Notes: generated by a model not told the origin, from the letters alone. Positions 1 through 5,798 are shown, numbered from the stretch's first letter. The stretch: 11,882 nucleotides of DNA from JBCCIM01 sp045106435 (GCA_045106435.1 JBGCEN010000196.1:1-11882); one strand, 5' to 3'. Numbers and translations: made by a program.

Positions 1-18
1 ACTTCTTAAATAGACGAC

Positions 19-228
19 ATGGCCGAAAATCGATTCAAATTAGACAAGAGTGCGATTTCAGTGTACAATCTGGGCGAAGAACCCAGTGACCTCTCTTATT
101 GGTTGTCAAGACCAGCAGGTGAACGATGGGCTGCGATTGAATTGATGAGGCAAATTAATTACAAATATGATCCAGTTGCCGACCGAATTCCAAGAGTTCT
201 TGAGGTCGTTAAAAACCCATGGTGTTGA
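19..228 (+). CDS. Small partner protein of a nucleotidyltransferase module (69 aa)
   Basis: This 69-aa protein precedes and overlaps the nucleotidyltransferase gene of cassette 1. Visible features are an ISVYNLGEEPSD stretch at about residues 13-24, a SYWLSRPAGERW motif at about 26-37 and a basic C-terminus (ADRIPRVLEVVK). A recognisable relative lies at 775-966, again just upstream of a nucleotidyltransferase, so the two form a repeated module. An in-frame TAA at 7-9 limits the start to this ATG. The last 62 nt overlap the next gene in the +1 frame. Its role is not known from the sequence. By position and size it could be an antitoxin or regulatory partner, which is inference. Confidence 0.75.
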   Translation: MAENRFKLDKSAISVYNLGEEPSDLSYWLSRPAGERWAAIELMRQINYKYDPVADRIPRVLEVVKNPWC

Positions 229-613
229 GTATCTTCTGGTTGGAGGCTATGCGGTTGGTTATCATGGATATCCGCGGGCAACATCAGATATTGACGTTTG
301 GGTAAAAATCAGTACTGACAATTCGAAGCGCATCGTTGACGCATTGGTGGATTTCGGTTTTGGCGTTGAGAGCCTTGATCCCGAGTTGTTTTTAAAGGAA
401 GAAAGGATCGTTCGCATGGGAAATGCTCCACTGAGAATTGAGATCATGATGGAAATCTCAGGGGTGGAATTTGACACGTGCTATCAGCAGCGAGTTGAAG
501 ACAATTTGGAGGGGGTCGAGGTCAGTATTATCGGGCTCGACTGTTTGAAGAAAAACAAAAAGGCGAGCGGTAGACTCAAAGACTTGAGTGATCTTGAATA
601 TCTGTCCAGGTAG
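167..613 (+). CDS. Nucleotidyltransferase-fold protein, AbiEii/MNT-like (148 aa)
   Basis: The protein has the signature of the DNA polymerase beta-like nucleotidyltransferase superfamily. A hydrophobic strand leads into LLVGGYAV at about residues 23-30, followed by the acidic pair D41-I-D43 in ATSDIDVW, and a third candidate acidic residue E92 lies in RIEIMM. The C-terminal LKKNKKASGRLKDLSDLE is typical of the stand-alone cassette-borne family. Members of this superfamily transfer nucleotides to RNA or protein, and several act as toxins (AbiEii, MenT). The exact substrate cannot be read here. The ATG at 167 lies inside the preceding gene, and the N-terminal MIQLPTEFQEFL fits the family. The gene ends 4 nt before the attC-A R'' box, a compact cassette layout. 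Confidence 0.85.
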   Translation: MIQLPTEFQEFLRSLKTHGVEYLLVGGYAVGYHGYPRATSDIDVWVKISTDNSKRIVDALVDFGFGVESLDPELFLKEERIVRMGNAPLRIEIMMEISGVEFDTCYQQRVEDNLEGVEVSIIGLDCLKKNKKASGRLKDLSDLEYLSR

Positions 614-617
614 GGCC

Positions 618-697
618 ATATAACAGCAGCATTAACGGGCGAATCAGAGCGCCGGCTGCGCCGCCGCTCTTCACGCGTTATGCTTAGGTCGTTATGC
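618..697 (+). repeat. attC site A (end of cassette 1), short divergent type
   Basis: R'' is ATATAAC at 618-624 and R' is GTTATGC at 691-697, with cleavage expected between G691 and T692. At 80 bp it is clearly shorter than the resident 127-133 bp sites. It keeps an ATTAACGGGC block near the left and a second GTTATGC-like box at 677-683. The centre is a GC-rich GCGCCGGC/GCGCCGCC stretch instead of the usual CTGCCCTCAG block. It is therefore either a different attC class or an internally deleted resident site. Confidence 0.75.
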
Positions 698-774
698 ATA
701 CTCCGCTATTTTTTTAAAGGGACTAATTATCGGTTAAAGCGTATAAACAGCCTATTAACAACTTGTCATTTTCA

Positions 775-966
775 ATGGAAAATAAGCGCCGTCAAATTCG
801 AATCAGCTCCCTTAAAGACCAGGGAAAGGAGACCGATCTTGTACGCTCTACACCTTCTGAGCGTTTGGGTATGATGTGGCAGCTTTCGATCGATGCCTGG
901 TTATTCAAAGGAGAGCAGATTGCTAAATCCAGACTATCGCGACATATTACAAGCGTTCTCCGATGA
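775..966 (+). CDS. Small partner protein of the second nucleotidyltransferase module (63 aa)
   Basis: The ATG at 775 opens a 63-aa basic protein containing ISSLKDQGKETDLV and then STPSERLGMMWQL. It matches the layout of the 19-228 product: a leading SLKDQGKE-like stretch, a DL..ER segment and a basic tail. Compared with that protein it lacks about three residues (the YWL of SYWLSR) between DLV and RSTPSER, an apparent small in-frame deletion. An in-frame TTG at 763 would add four residues. No Shine-Dalgarno sequence is evident at either start. The last 47 nt overlap the next gene in the +1 frame, as in cassette 1. Function is unknown; an antitoxin-like partner role is inferred from gene order. 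Confidence 0.65.
   Translation: MENKRRQIRISSLKDQGKETDLVRSTPSERLGMMWQLSIDAWLFKGEQIAKSRLSRHITSVLR
908..913 (+). promoter_or_regulatory. Ribosome binding site fixing a TTG start
   Basis: AAGGAG lies six bases upstream of TTG 920-922, an ideal Shine-Dalgarno spacing. The in-frame ATG at 893 has no comparable site and adds nine residues that do not resemble the family start. The site sits inside the upstream small gene, so translation of the two genes is probably coupled. Confidence 0.7.
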
Positions 967-1369
967 GCAGGTAGAGTATCTACTTGTTGGAGCCTATGCT
1001 CTAGCGGCCCATGGTTATCCACGTGCGACAGGAGACATTGACCTTTGGGTGAATCCTACTGGAAGGAATGCATCAAAAGTTATGCGTGCACTTGCGCTTT
1101 TTGGTGCCCCATTATCACAAATCTCAGAGTCTGACTTCAAAACTCTTGACATCGTTTTTCAAATTGGTGTTGAGCCAAATCGAATTGACATTCTAACTCA
1201 ACTGAGCGGCGTGAATGATTTCAAGGAAGTGTGGCTGGATCGTTTGGAAATAAGCATCGAAGGATTAGCAATCCCAGTAATTGGAAAAGCATCCTTGATT
1301 CAAAACAAGAGATCGACTGGTCGTCCGAAGGATCTAGCTGACTTGGCATGGTTAGAACAATCTGAATAA
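920..1369 (+). CDS. Nucleotidyltransferase-fold protein, second copy (149 aa)
   Basis: This is a diverged relative of the 167-613 product. It shares VEYLLVGAYALAAHGYPRAT, then the acidic pair D39-I-D41 in GDIDLW, a third candidate acidic residue D90 in RIDILT, and a C-terminal NKRSTGRPKDLADLAWL. The first residue of the usual GG/GS nucleotide-binding turn is present but the second is replaced (GAY), a substitution also met in this subfamily. TTG at 920 is preferred over ATG 893 because of the AAGGAG at 908-913, and because MLNPDYRDILQAF is a sensible family-type N-terminus. It follows and overlaps the small partner gene. It is probably a toxin-like or defence-related nucleotidyltransferase; the substrate is unknown. 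Confidence 0.85.
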   Translation: MLNPDYRDILQAFSDEQVEYLLVGAYALAAHGYPRATGDIDLWVNPTGRNASKVMRALALFGAPLSQISESDFKTLDIVFQIGVEPNRIDILTQLSGVNDFKEVWLDRLEISIEGLAIPVIGKASLIQNKRSTGRPKDLADLAWLEQSE

Positions 1370-1375
1370 ACGTAT

Positions 1376-1508
1376 GCATGACAAGGCCATTAACGGCCGA
1401 CCCATTGCGCGCGGTTTTGAGCTTTGTTTAATCAGCCGTGCCACTTAACTTTGAAAAAACGATCTGCCCTCAGCAATGGGCGGGTTATGCCCAGTCCGGT
1501 CGTTATAC
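1376..1508 (+). repeat. attC site B (end of cassette 2), resident family
   Basis: R'' is GCATGAC at 1376-1382 (one change from GCATAAC) and R' is GTTATAC at 1502-1508. The cassette 2 start TTATGCATAC (692-701) is the reverse complement of its end GTATGCATGA with one mismatch. The resident block GGCCATTAACGGCC follows R''. The arms CCCATTGC (1401-1408) and GCAATGGG (1473-1480) pair perfectly, and CTGCCCTCAG lies just before the right arm. Confidence 0.9.
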
Positions 1509-1554
1509 CGCCTAGAAGCAGACCTCAAGCTTATCGAAACCGAAAACTGAAGGG

Positions 1555-1575
1555 GCTGTTCAAAACAAAAACAGC
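1555..1575. promoter_or_regulatory. Possible operator: inverted repeat upstream of the DUF433/DUF5615 pair
   Basis: GCTGTT and AACAGC form a 6-bp inverted repeat around an A-rich centre, 22 bp before the antitoxin ATG. Toxin-antitoxin operons are commonly autorepressed through such repeats, but the arms are short and chance is possible. A clear sigma-70 promoter was not identified. Confidence 0.22.
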
Positions 1576-1597
1576 TAGCACATGAACGAGAAGCGCA

Positions 1598-1822
1598 ATG
1601 AGTTATAAAGACAGAATCACAATTGAGCCTGGCAAGAGAGGGGGCAAGCCTTGTATTCGTGGGATGCGGATTACGGTCTATGACGTGCTTAGTTATCTTG
1701 CTTCGGGCATGAGCTATGACGAAGTTTTGCAAGATTTCCCTTATCTAGAAAAAGAGGATATCCTTGCCAGCCTCAAATATGCAGCTGAACGAGAACGCTA
1801 TACGTTAGCTGCCTCTGCATGA
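1598..1822 (+). CDS. DUF433 antitoxin (74 aa)
   Basis: The product is a short DUF433 (VapB-like helix-turn-helix) protein. It shows the family order: RITIEPGKRGGKPCIRG at about residues 6-22, then MRITVYDVLSYLASGMSYDE with the helix-turn-helix segment, then a DFPYLEKEDILASLKYAA segment. DUF433 proteins pair with PIN-like DUF5615 proteins, bind DNA at their own promoter and neutralise the toxin. That is exactly the neighbour here, with a 4-nt ATGA overlap (1819-1822) indicating translational coupling. A weak GAGAAG at 1588-1593 precedes the ATG. The cassette is intact, so the pair can move as a unit. Confidence 0.92.
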   Translation: MSYKDRITIEPGKRGGKPCIRGMRITVYDVLSYLASGMSYDEVLQDFPYLEKEDILASLKYAAERERYTLAASA

Positions 1823-2151
1823 AGCTCCTCTTAGATCAAAATCTTTCTCCCAGGCTGGTCAAATCTCTATCCGATATATTTCCAGGATCGGCGCACGTAA
1901 GTGAATCCGGATTAGATCAGGCTGACGACGTTGAGGTATGGAATTACGCAGGTGAGCATGGCTATTTGATTGTGAGTAAAGACTCAGATTTCAACGAAAT
2001 CAGCTTGCAACGTGGTTTTCCTCCCAACGTGATTTGGGTTAGACGAGGCAATTGTTCAACTACAGATATCGAACACATACTCCGTGATCAATTTGAATTG
2101 GTCAAGAAGCTCGAGGAAAGCAGCAGTGCTGGCATCCTATTGCTGTATTGA
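1819..2151 (+). CDS. DUF5615 PIN-like toxin (110 aa)
   Basis: The N-terminus MKLLLDQNLSPRLVKSL carries the first PIN-type acidic residue, D6. A segment with D33, D36 and D37 follows, and then GYLIVSKDSDF at about residues 48-58 supplies the D55/D57 cluster. This order is characteristic of the DUF5615 (Mut7-C-like, PIN-fold) family, predicted Mg2+-dependent ribonucleases. The length of 110 aa is normal. It overlaps the antitoxin gene by ATGA and is the second gene of cassette 3. Toxicity and RNA target are family inference, not visible in the sequence. Confidence 0.92.
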   Translation: MKLLLDQNLSPRLVKSLSDIFPGSAHVSESGLDQADDVEVWNYAGEHGYLIVSKDSDFNEISLQRGFPPNVIWVRRGNCSTTDIEHILRDQFELVKKLEESSSAGILLLY

Positions 2152-2181
2152 TGCGACCTTTCCAAAGTAGGTAAGCCGGCG

Positions 2182-2308
2182 GTATAACAAGGCGCAGCAG
2201 CCGATTCAGAGCGTTCGGGCCCTGCCTTGTTCAACCGGCTGAGTTATTGTAGTTTTGAAGAAACAAGCTGCCCTCAGCTCTTCACGGCTGAACGGCAAGG
2301 CGTTATAC
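2182..2308 (+). repeat. attC site C (end of cassette 3)
   Basis: R'' is GTATAAC at 2182-2188 and R' is GTTATAC at 2302-2308. Cassette 3 begins TTATACCGCC (1503) and ends GGCGGTATAA, a perfect 10-bp complement. The left arm (GGCGCAGCAGCCGATTCAGAGCG) departs from the resident GGCCATTAACGGCC block. The right arm keeps TGCCCTCAG, and its ACGGCTGAACG pairs with the left CAGCCG, so the site still folds although its left half is of another type. Confidence 0.88.
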
Positions 2309-2418
2309 GCCTTTAAGATTCTTCATTTAGTAATCGAATCAAACTGATTTCTGACTGATTTGCACTGTTTCCATTAAATTGTATTGGAATTCTATTTTCC
2401 ACAGCCTTATGGTATCGG

Positions 2419-2877
2419 ATGTTTACTTGCTTTGGTTGGGCTAATGTTTGTTCGAATCGTGATCATATAGATCCTTTATCTGATGATGAATCAGAGTTCG
2501 AAGAATTAGCGCAAAAATCTGATGAACAGCTCTATCTCGAACTTGAGAAAAAAATAGATGCAGTCGCAATTAATTCATGGATCGAGATCACCTTTCATCG
2601 GCAATTCAATAATGCCTATGGGGTGCTTTCTCTCATCGGTAACCACAATCATCGTTATGAACCTGCAATTGACCTTTTCAGATGGATAGCAGAGCATGGC
2701 AAAGGCTCCCATGGTTTACTGTTTGTTCTTGATGACGAGGATCAACATAGAGGTCGCGACAATTCTAACTGCTACAAAGTATGGAAATTACTTAGAGGAG
2801 AAGTTCAAGAAATAGACGACCCTTTTTTTTCACCATACATCCCTACTGTGGAGGGCAATCCTGGCAAGCCCTTGTGA
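2419..2877 (+). CDS. Imm7-family-like immunity protein (152 aa), orphan
   Basis: The protein resembles the Imm7 immunity family of polymorphic toxin systems. It starts with an aromatic strand (MFTCFGWANV), then has a helix rich in acidic residues, a WIEITFH and NNAYGVLSLIGNHNHR segment at about residues 51-75, HGLLFVLDDED at about 97-107, a KVWKLLRGEV strand and a DPFFSPYIPTVE tail at about 132-143. Such proteins sit in the cytoplasm and neutralise a cognate contact-dependent or secreted toxin. No toxin gene accompanies it, so it is an orphan immunity cassette. The ATG at 2419 lacks a strong Shine-Dalgarno sequence. An ATG at 2409 is out of frame. Assignment rests on recalled family pattern. 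Confidence 0.72.
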   Translation: MFTCFGWANVCSNRDHIDPLSDDESEFEELAQKSDEQLYLELEKKIDAVAINSWIEITFHRQFNNAYGVLSLIGNHNHRYEPAIDLFRWIAEHGKGSHGLLFVLDDEDQHRGRDNSNCYKVWKLLRGEVQEIDDPFFSPYIPTVEGNPGKPL

Positions 2878-2915
2878 AATCCATAAACAGTAACATTGGG
2901 CAATATCAATACGGC

Positions 2916-3044
2916 GTATAACCAGGCCATTAACGGCCGACCGAATACGTGCGGCTCTTAGCTTGCCTGAGCGTTGACGTCTTTGTTACTTTGAGGACGG
3001 CTTCTGCCCTCAGTATTCCACGGTAGAGCGCCAAGTCGTTATAC
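2916..3044 (+). repeat. attC site D (end of cassette 4), resident family
   Basis: R'' is GTATAAC at 2916-2922 and R' is GTTATAC at 3038-3044. Cassette 4 begins TTATACGCC (2303) and ends GGCGTATAA, a perfect 9-bp complement. It has the resident GGCCATTAACGGCC block and CTGCCCTCAG. The arms GAATAC (2943-2948) and GTATTC (3013-3018) pair. Confidence 0.92.
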
Positions 3045-3140
3045 AGCTTTCAGAAAGAGTATTACTAACCATGCAAGCCGAGTAGAAGCTGCTTATATTG
3101 AACTCTTAATCCTAATAAATCAGGGAGAGCTCAAAAGAAC

Positions 3141-3464
3141 GTGATCGCGAGAATTGAGGAAATTGCTGAAAAGATCCAGGCTGGATTCTACGAGTTTTCG
3201 AAACATGCTGTTGATCAGAGCATCATAAGAGATATAAGCGTCCAGGAAATCCGAGAAGCTTTTAAGCAATCTGAAATCATCGAAGATTACCCAAATGACA
3301 AATATGGACCAAGTTGTCTTATTCTTGGATTTACCGCTCAAGAGCGCCCCTTACATATACAGTGTAGCTACCCATCAAGACCACTCGTAAAAATCATTAC
3401 TTTGTACGAACCTGATCCAAATCGCTGGATTGACTACAAAAAGAGGGCTGGCCATGCAGATTGA
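3141..3464 (+). CDS. DUF4258 protein, RelE/BrnT-like putative toxin (107 aa)
   Basis: This basic protein of 107 aa has the DUF4258 layout: FSKHAVDQSIIRDISVQEI with H22 at about residues 19-37, then an EIIEDYPNDKYGPSCL segment, a LILGF strand, PLHIQCSYP with a second conserved histidine, and a C-terminal VKIITLYEPDPNRW. DUF4258 proteins are small, possibly RNase-like, and are commonly paired with a YgiT/MqsA-N zinc-finger protein. The gene directly downstream is such a partner, overlapping by 11 nt. Start is GTG at 3141, with AGGGAG about 13 nt upstream, a long but usable spacing. Toxin activity is inferred from pairing, not visible. Confidence 0.85.
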   Translation: MIARIEEIAEKIQAGFYEFSKHAVDQSIIRDISVQEIREAFKQSEIIEDYPNDKYGPSCLILGFTAQERPLHIQCSYPSRPLVKIITLYEPDPNRWIDYKKRAGHAD

Positions 3465-3693
3465 CTGGGAATCCGAATTGATTGAACAGAATGTGACCTA
3501 CTCCCTTGAAAGGGATGGCAAAATTTACATCGTTGAAAATGTGCCGGCGCGTGTAAACCCGGAGACGGGAGAACAATTCTTTTCGCCCGACACAGTCGAA
3601 AAACTTCAAACGATTCTAAAGGCTGACTTGAAGCCCAAACGTGTAATCGAGACGCCCGTCTATGAATTTGCAACTCTGAGGAAAGCTGTATAA
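3454..3693 (+). CDS. YgiT/MqsA-N-like partner lacking zinc-binding cysteines (79 aa)
   Basis: The segment VTYSLERDGKIYIVENVPAR, then ETGEQFFSPDTVEKLQ and KPKRVIETPVYEF, follows the YgiT-type zinc-finger antitoxin pattern that usually accompanies DUF4258. The usual CxxC at the N-terminus and the CxxCGE after the second strand are absent. The protein has no cysteine at all, and MQIDWESEL and VNPETGEQ occupy those positions. It therefore cannot form the normal zinc site. ATG 3454 is chosen because it follows AGAGGG (3442-3447) and overlaps the upstream gene by 11 nt. The in-frame TTG at 3430 is less likely. Its stop codon lies inside the attC-E R'' box, so gene and recombination site share bases. 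Confidence 0.8.
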   Translation: MQIDWESELIEQNVTYSLERDGKIYIVENVPARVNPETGEQFFSPDTVEKLQTILKADLKPKRVIETPVYEFATLRKAV

Positions 3694-3818
3694 CCAGGCC
3701 ATTAACGGCCGACCGAATACGTGCAGTTTCTAGCCTTGCTCTGATCGGCTGCGTCTTGTAGCTTCGAATAAACCATCCGCCCTCAGCAAGTGGGCGGGAA
3801 AAGCGCCGGCCGTTATGC
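3688..3818 (+). repeat. attC site E (end of cassette 5), resident family
   Basis: R'' is GTATAAC at 3688-3694 and R' is GTTATGC at 3812-3818. Cassette 5 begins TTATACAGCTTT (3039) and ends AAAGCTGTATAA, a perfect 12-bp complement and the longest in the array. The left arm is nearly identical to site D through CGAATACGTGC, but the right arm reads CAGCAAGTGGGCGGG and pairs poorly with it. The antitoxin stop TAA lies within R''. Confidence 0.9.
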
Positions 3819-3861
3819 AGCTAATCATGAAACCAAAGGTGTCGATACGAATCTAAGAGTT

Positions 3862-3874
3862 ATTACGATGTAAT
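3862..3874. promoter_or_regulatory. Possible MazE operator: 5-bp inverted repeat ATTAC-GAT-GTAAT
   Basis: A perfect short palindrome with a 3-bp centre lies 21 bp upstream of the mazE ATG. MazE family antitoxins autoregulate through AT-rich palindromes near the promoter, so this is a reasonable operator candidate. No convincing -35/-10 pair was identified around it. Confidence 0.3.
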
Positions 3875-3895
3875 CACGTTGATTGGAGGCCTATC

Positions 3896-4153
3896 ATGAC
3901 TGTCCGCGCTCGGATCGTATCTATCGGTAACTCTCAGGGAGTCCGGATACCAAAACTGCTGCTTGAGCAAACAGGTATTCAAGGAGAGGTAGAACTGGAA
4001 GTTCTCGAGGATAGAATCATTATCCACGCGCTTCGCAATGCCCGAAAGGATTGGGAGCAGGCATTTCAAGAAATGGCATCAAATAGCGATGATATCTTGC
4101 TTGATGAAGATTCTGTTGCATCAACTTGGGATGAACAGGAGTGGATCTGGTGA
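3896..4153 (+). CDS. mazE: MazE-like antitoxin, AbrB/SpoVT fold (85 aa)
   Basis: The N-terminal part has the swapped-hairpin AbrB pattern: ARIVSIGNSQGVRIPKLLLEQ at about residues 5-25, then VELEVLEDRIIIHAL. This is the DNA-binding module shared by MazE antitoxins. The C-terminal 35 residues are acidic and Trp-rich (SDDILLDEDS, WDEQEWIW), as expected for the flexible tail that occupies the MazF active site. GGAGG at 3885-3889, six bases before the ATG, is a strong ribosome binding site. The stop TGA overlaps the toxin GTG start (GTGA). Cassette 6 is intact, so the module is mobile as a pair. Confidence 0.93.
   Translation: MTVRARIVSIGNSQGVRIPKLLLEQTGIQGEVELEVLEDRIIIHALRNARKDWEQAFQEMASNSDDILLDEDSVASTWDEQEWIW
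4137..4141 (+). promoter_or_regulatory. Ribosome binding site for mazF within mazE
   Basis: AGGAG lies eight bases upstream of GTG 4150-4152. It favours that start over GTG 4141, which overlaps the site itself. Confidence 0.65.
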
Positions 4154-4476
4154 AGAAGAATGTGAAACGGTTCGACGTGTATCTTGTAAATCTGGATCCT
4201 ACGCAGGGGAGTGAAATAAAGAAAACGCGTCCTTGTGTTGTGATTTCTCCCGATGAAATGAACCGGTATATCCGAACGGTTATCATAGCCCCGATGACCA
4301 CGAAAGGGCGTAATTATCCAACGCGGGTCAACTGTATTTTTCAGAAAAAAGAAGGGCAAATCGTTTTAGATCAAATACGAACGGTGGATAAAAGTCGGTT
4401 GGTGAAAAAACTGCGTAGGTTGAATCCATCCACTCAAGAGGAGGTCCTTTACGTCTTATCTGAAATGTTTGCTTAG
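4150..4476 (+). CDS. mazF: MazF/PemK-family endoribonuclease toxin (108 aa)
   Basis: The product is a typical MazF: FDVYLVNLDPTQGSEIKKTRP at about residues 8-28, containing the G-S-E loop and the catalytic-type arginine R27, then CVVISPDEMN, VIIAPMTTKG with the conserved Thr-Thr pair at about 50-51, and IVLDQIRTVDKSRL in the C-terminal half. MazF enzymes cleave RNA at short sequence motifs and halt translation until bound by MazE. The length of 108 aa is standard and all expected motifs are present, so it is probably active. GTG 4150 overlaps the mazE stop (GTGA). An in-frame GTG at 4141 would add three residues. Confidence 0.95.
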   Translation: MKKNVKRFDVYLVNLDPTQGSEIKKTRPCVVISPDEMNRYIRTVIIAPMTTKGRNYPTRVNCIFQKKEGQIVLDQIRTVDKSRLVKKLRRLNPSTQEEVLYVLSEMFA

Positions 4477-4483
4477 TTACGCT

Positions 4484-4612
4484 GCATAACAAGGCCATTA
4501 ACGGCCGACCAAATACGTGCGGCTTTAAGCTTGTAAATACGTCGACGTCTTTATTACTTTGGAGGATAGCTCTGCCCTCAGTATCTGGCGGGTTATTCCC
4601 GTGCCGTTATGC
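4484..4612 (+). repeat. attC site F (end of cassette 6), resident family
   Basis: R'' is GCATAAC at 4484-4490 and R' is GTTATGC at 4606-4612. Cassette 6 begins TTATGCAGC (3813) and ends GCTGCATAA, a perfect 9-bp complement. It has the resident GGCCATTAACGGCC block and CTGCCCTCAG. The arms CCAAATAC (4509-4516) and GTATCTGG (4581-4588) pair at seven of eight positions. Confidence 0.93.
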
Positions 4613-4679
4613 ACCTGATGTAAGCTTGTGTAAAATTGAACCATGAACATTTCTTTGTTCGAAAACCTCTTTCAAATTA

Positions 4680-5243
4680 ATGCCAAACCCAAAGTCAGAA
4701 GAATCTGTTTTTCAACTAAAGGTGACGCTGAATCACAGCAAGCCACCTATTTGGAGAAGAATCGAGCTTATCGGAAAAACGAAACTTTCGGATTTTCATG
4801 AAATTCTTCAGTTAACGATGGGCTGGACAAACTCTCATCTACATCAATTCGACGCTGGTGGCGTGTGCTATGGAGAGCCGCATCCCGACTTTGGATTTGA
4901 AGTGATTGACGAGGAAACTATTGCGCTCAGCCAACTTGTCATTAAAGAAGGGGATCGTTTTATTTATCAGTACGATTTTGGTGATGGTTGGGAGCATGAA
5001 TTATTGCTGGAGAAGATCTTAGCAATCGATGCTAGAGCCCGTTACCCTCGTTGCGTGAAAGGCAAGCGCCGATGTCCTCCCGAAGACATTGGAGGCGTTT
5101 GGGGCTATGACTATTTCTTGGAAGCTATTCAGGACAAGAAGCATCCCGAACATGCGCATTACAAAGAGTGGGTAGATGATTCCTTTGATCCTGAGGAATT
5201 TAACATTGATGAAGTGAATGAAATGTTAGAGCATTACTTTTAA
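4680..5243 (+). CDS. Plasmid pRiA4b ORF-3-like protein (187 aa)
   Basis: The sequence follows the pRiA4b ORF-3 family throughout: VFQLKVTLNHSKPPIWRRI at about residues 10-28, LSDFHEILQLTMGWTNSHLHQF at about 36-57, then LVIKEGDRFIYQYDFGDGWEHEL at about 86-108 with the diagnostic YDFGDGWEH, then YPRCVKGKRRCPPEDIGGVWGYDYFLEA at about 121-148, and an acidic tail ending FDPEEFNIDEVN. The family is widespread on plasmids, phages and cassettes, but its biochemical role is not established. The length is normal and nothing is missing. No strong Shine-Dalgarno sequence precedes the ATG, and an upstream ATG at 4643 is out of frame. It is the only gene of cassette 7. Confidence 0.92.
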   Translation: MPNPKSEESVFQLKVTLNHSKPPIWRRIELIGKTKLSDFHEILQLTMGWTNSHLHQFDAGGVCYGEPHPDFGFEVIDEETIALSQLVIKEGDRFIYQYDFGDGWEHELLLEKILAIDARARYPRCVKGKRRCPPEDIGGVWGYDYFLEAIQDKKHPEHAHYKEWVDDSFDPEEFNIDEVNEMLEHYF

Positions 5244-5260
5244 GCTCGTAAAGTTTCGGC

Positions 5261-5388
5261 GCATAACAAAGCCATTAACAGCCGAGCCATCGCGCAGGGC
5301 TCTCAGCCTTGTTATATTAGTCGTGCCTCTTAACTTTGAAGAAACGATCTGCCCTCAGCCCTGGCGGCTGAGCACTGGGCCGTTAGTA
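5261..5388 (+). repeat. attC site G (end of cassette 7), resident family
   Basis: R'' is GCATAAC at 5261-5267 and R' is GTTAGTA at 5382-5388. Cassette 7 begins TTATGCACC (4607) and ends GGCGCATAA, complementary except at one base. The GCCATTAACAGCC block is a one-base variant of the resident one, and CTGCCCTCAG is present. The changed R' (GTTAGTA) comes from the next cassette, as expected. Confidence 0.92.
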
Positions 5389-5405
5389 GCATCAGTAATT
5401 GAACA

Positions 5406-5798
5406 ATGAAACTATCAGAAATGATTGAAAAACTCTCCGGCGTTGATGAAGAACTCCGAGTTAAATGCTTGATAGATTCAAGTAACTTAAAATCAAATGT
5501 ATATGTTGTTGGGCAGGTTCGGCCCTGTTTTCCGGGAGTAACCCTAGGCGACCGTGAACCATATTTAAGAGAGAAAGTATCTGGAGACTTCGTCGGGGAA
5601 CTGAAAACCTTTGGCGCAAAGTTCCAGAGTAACGATTTCCTTTTTGAGCAAATTATTGATGTAGACGATAAGTTCTATGAGATACGCTATTTCAAATTAA
5701 GCAGTATTACTTGGGATAATAAATATCTATTTTTGGAATCATCGTCAGGCGAAATTGTCGAGTTTAGAGAGCAGCATGAGCAGCTAGAGGAAGAGTAA
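5406..5798 (+). CDS. Hypothetical cassette protein (130 aa), unrecognised
   Basis: No family was recognised. The protein is acidic and soluble-looking, with no signal peptide or membrane segment. It has an N-terminal helix MKLSEMIEKLSGVDEELRVK, a central region rich in beta-strand residues (YVVGQVRPCFPGVTLGD, FYEIRYFKLSSITW, KYLFLESSSGEIVEF) and an acidic Glu-rich end. It starts 24 nt after the cassette boundary with no clear Shine-Dalgarno sequence, and ends 2 nt before the R'' box, filling the cassette completely. This is typical of integron cassettes of unknown function. It is probably a genuine gene, because it is long, spans the whole cassette and has no competing frame. Confidence 0.75.
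   Translation: MKLSEMIEKLSGVDEELRVKCLIDSSNLKSNVYVVGQVRPCFPGVTLGDREPYLREKVSGDFVGELKTFGAKFQSNDFLFEQIIDVDDKFYEIRYFKLSSITWDNKYLFLESSSGEIVEFREQHEQLEEE

Noticed and set aside
792..1022. Minus-strand 76-aa frame opposite the second nucleotidyltransferase module
   Set aside because: It overlaps two supported + strand genes and shows no recognisable motif.
4020..4359. Minus-strand frames opposite mazE/mazF
   Set aside because: They are antisense shadows of a clear toxin-antitoxin pair.
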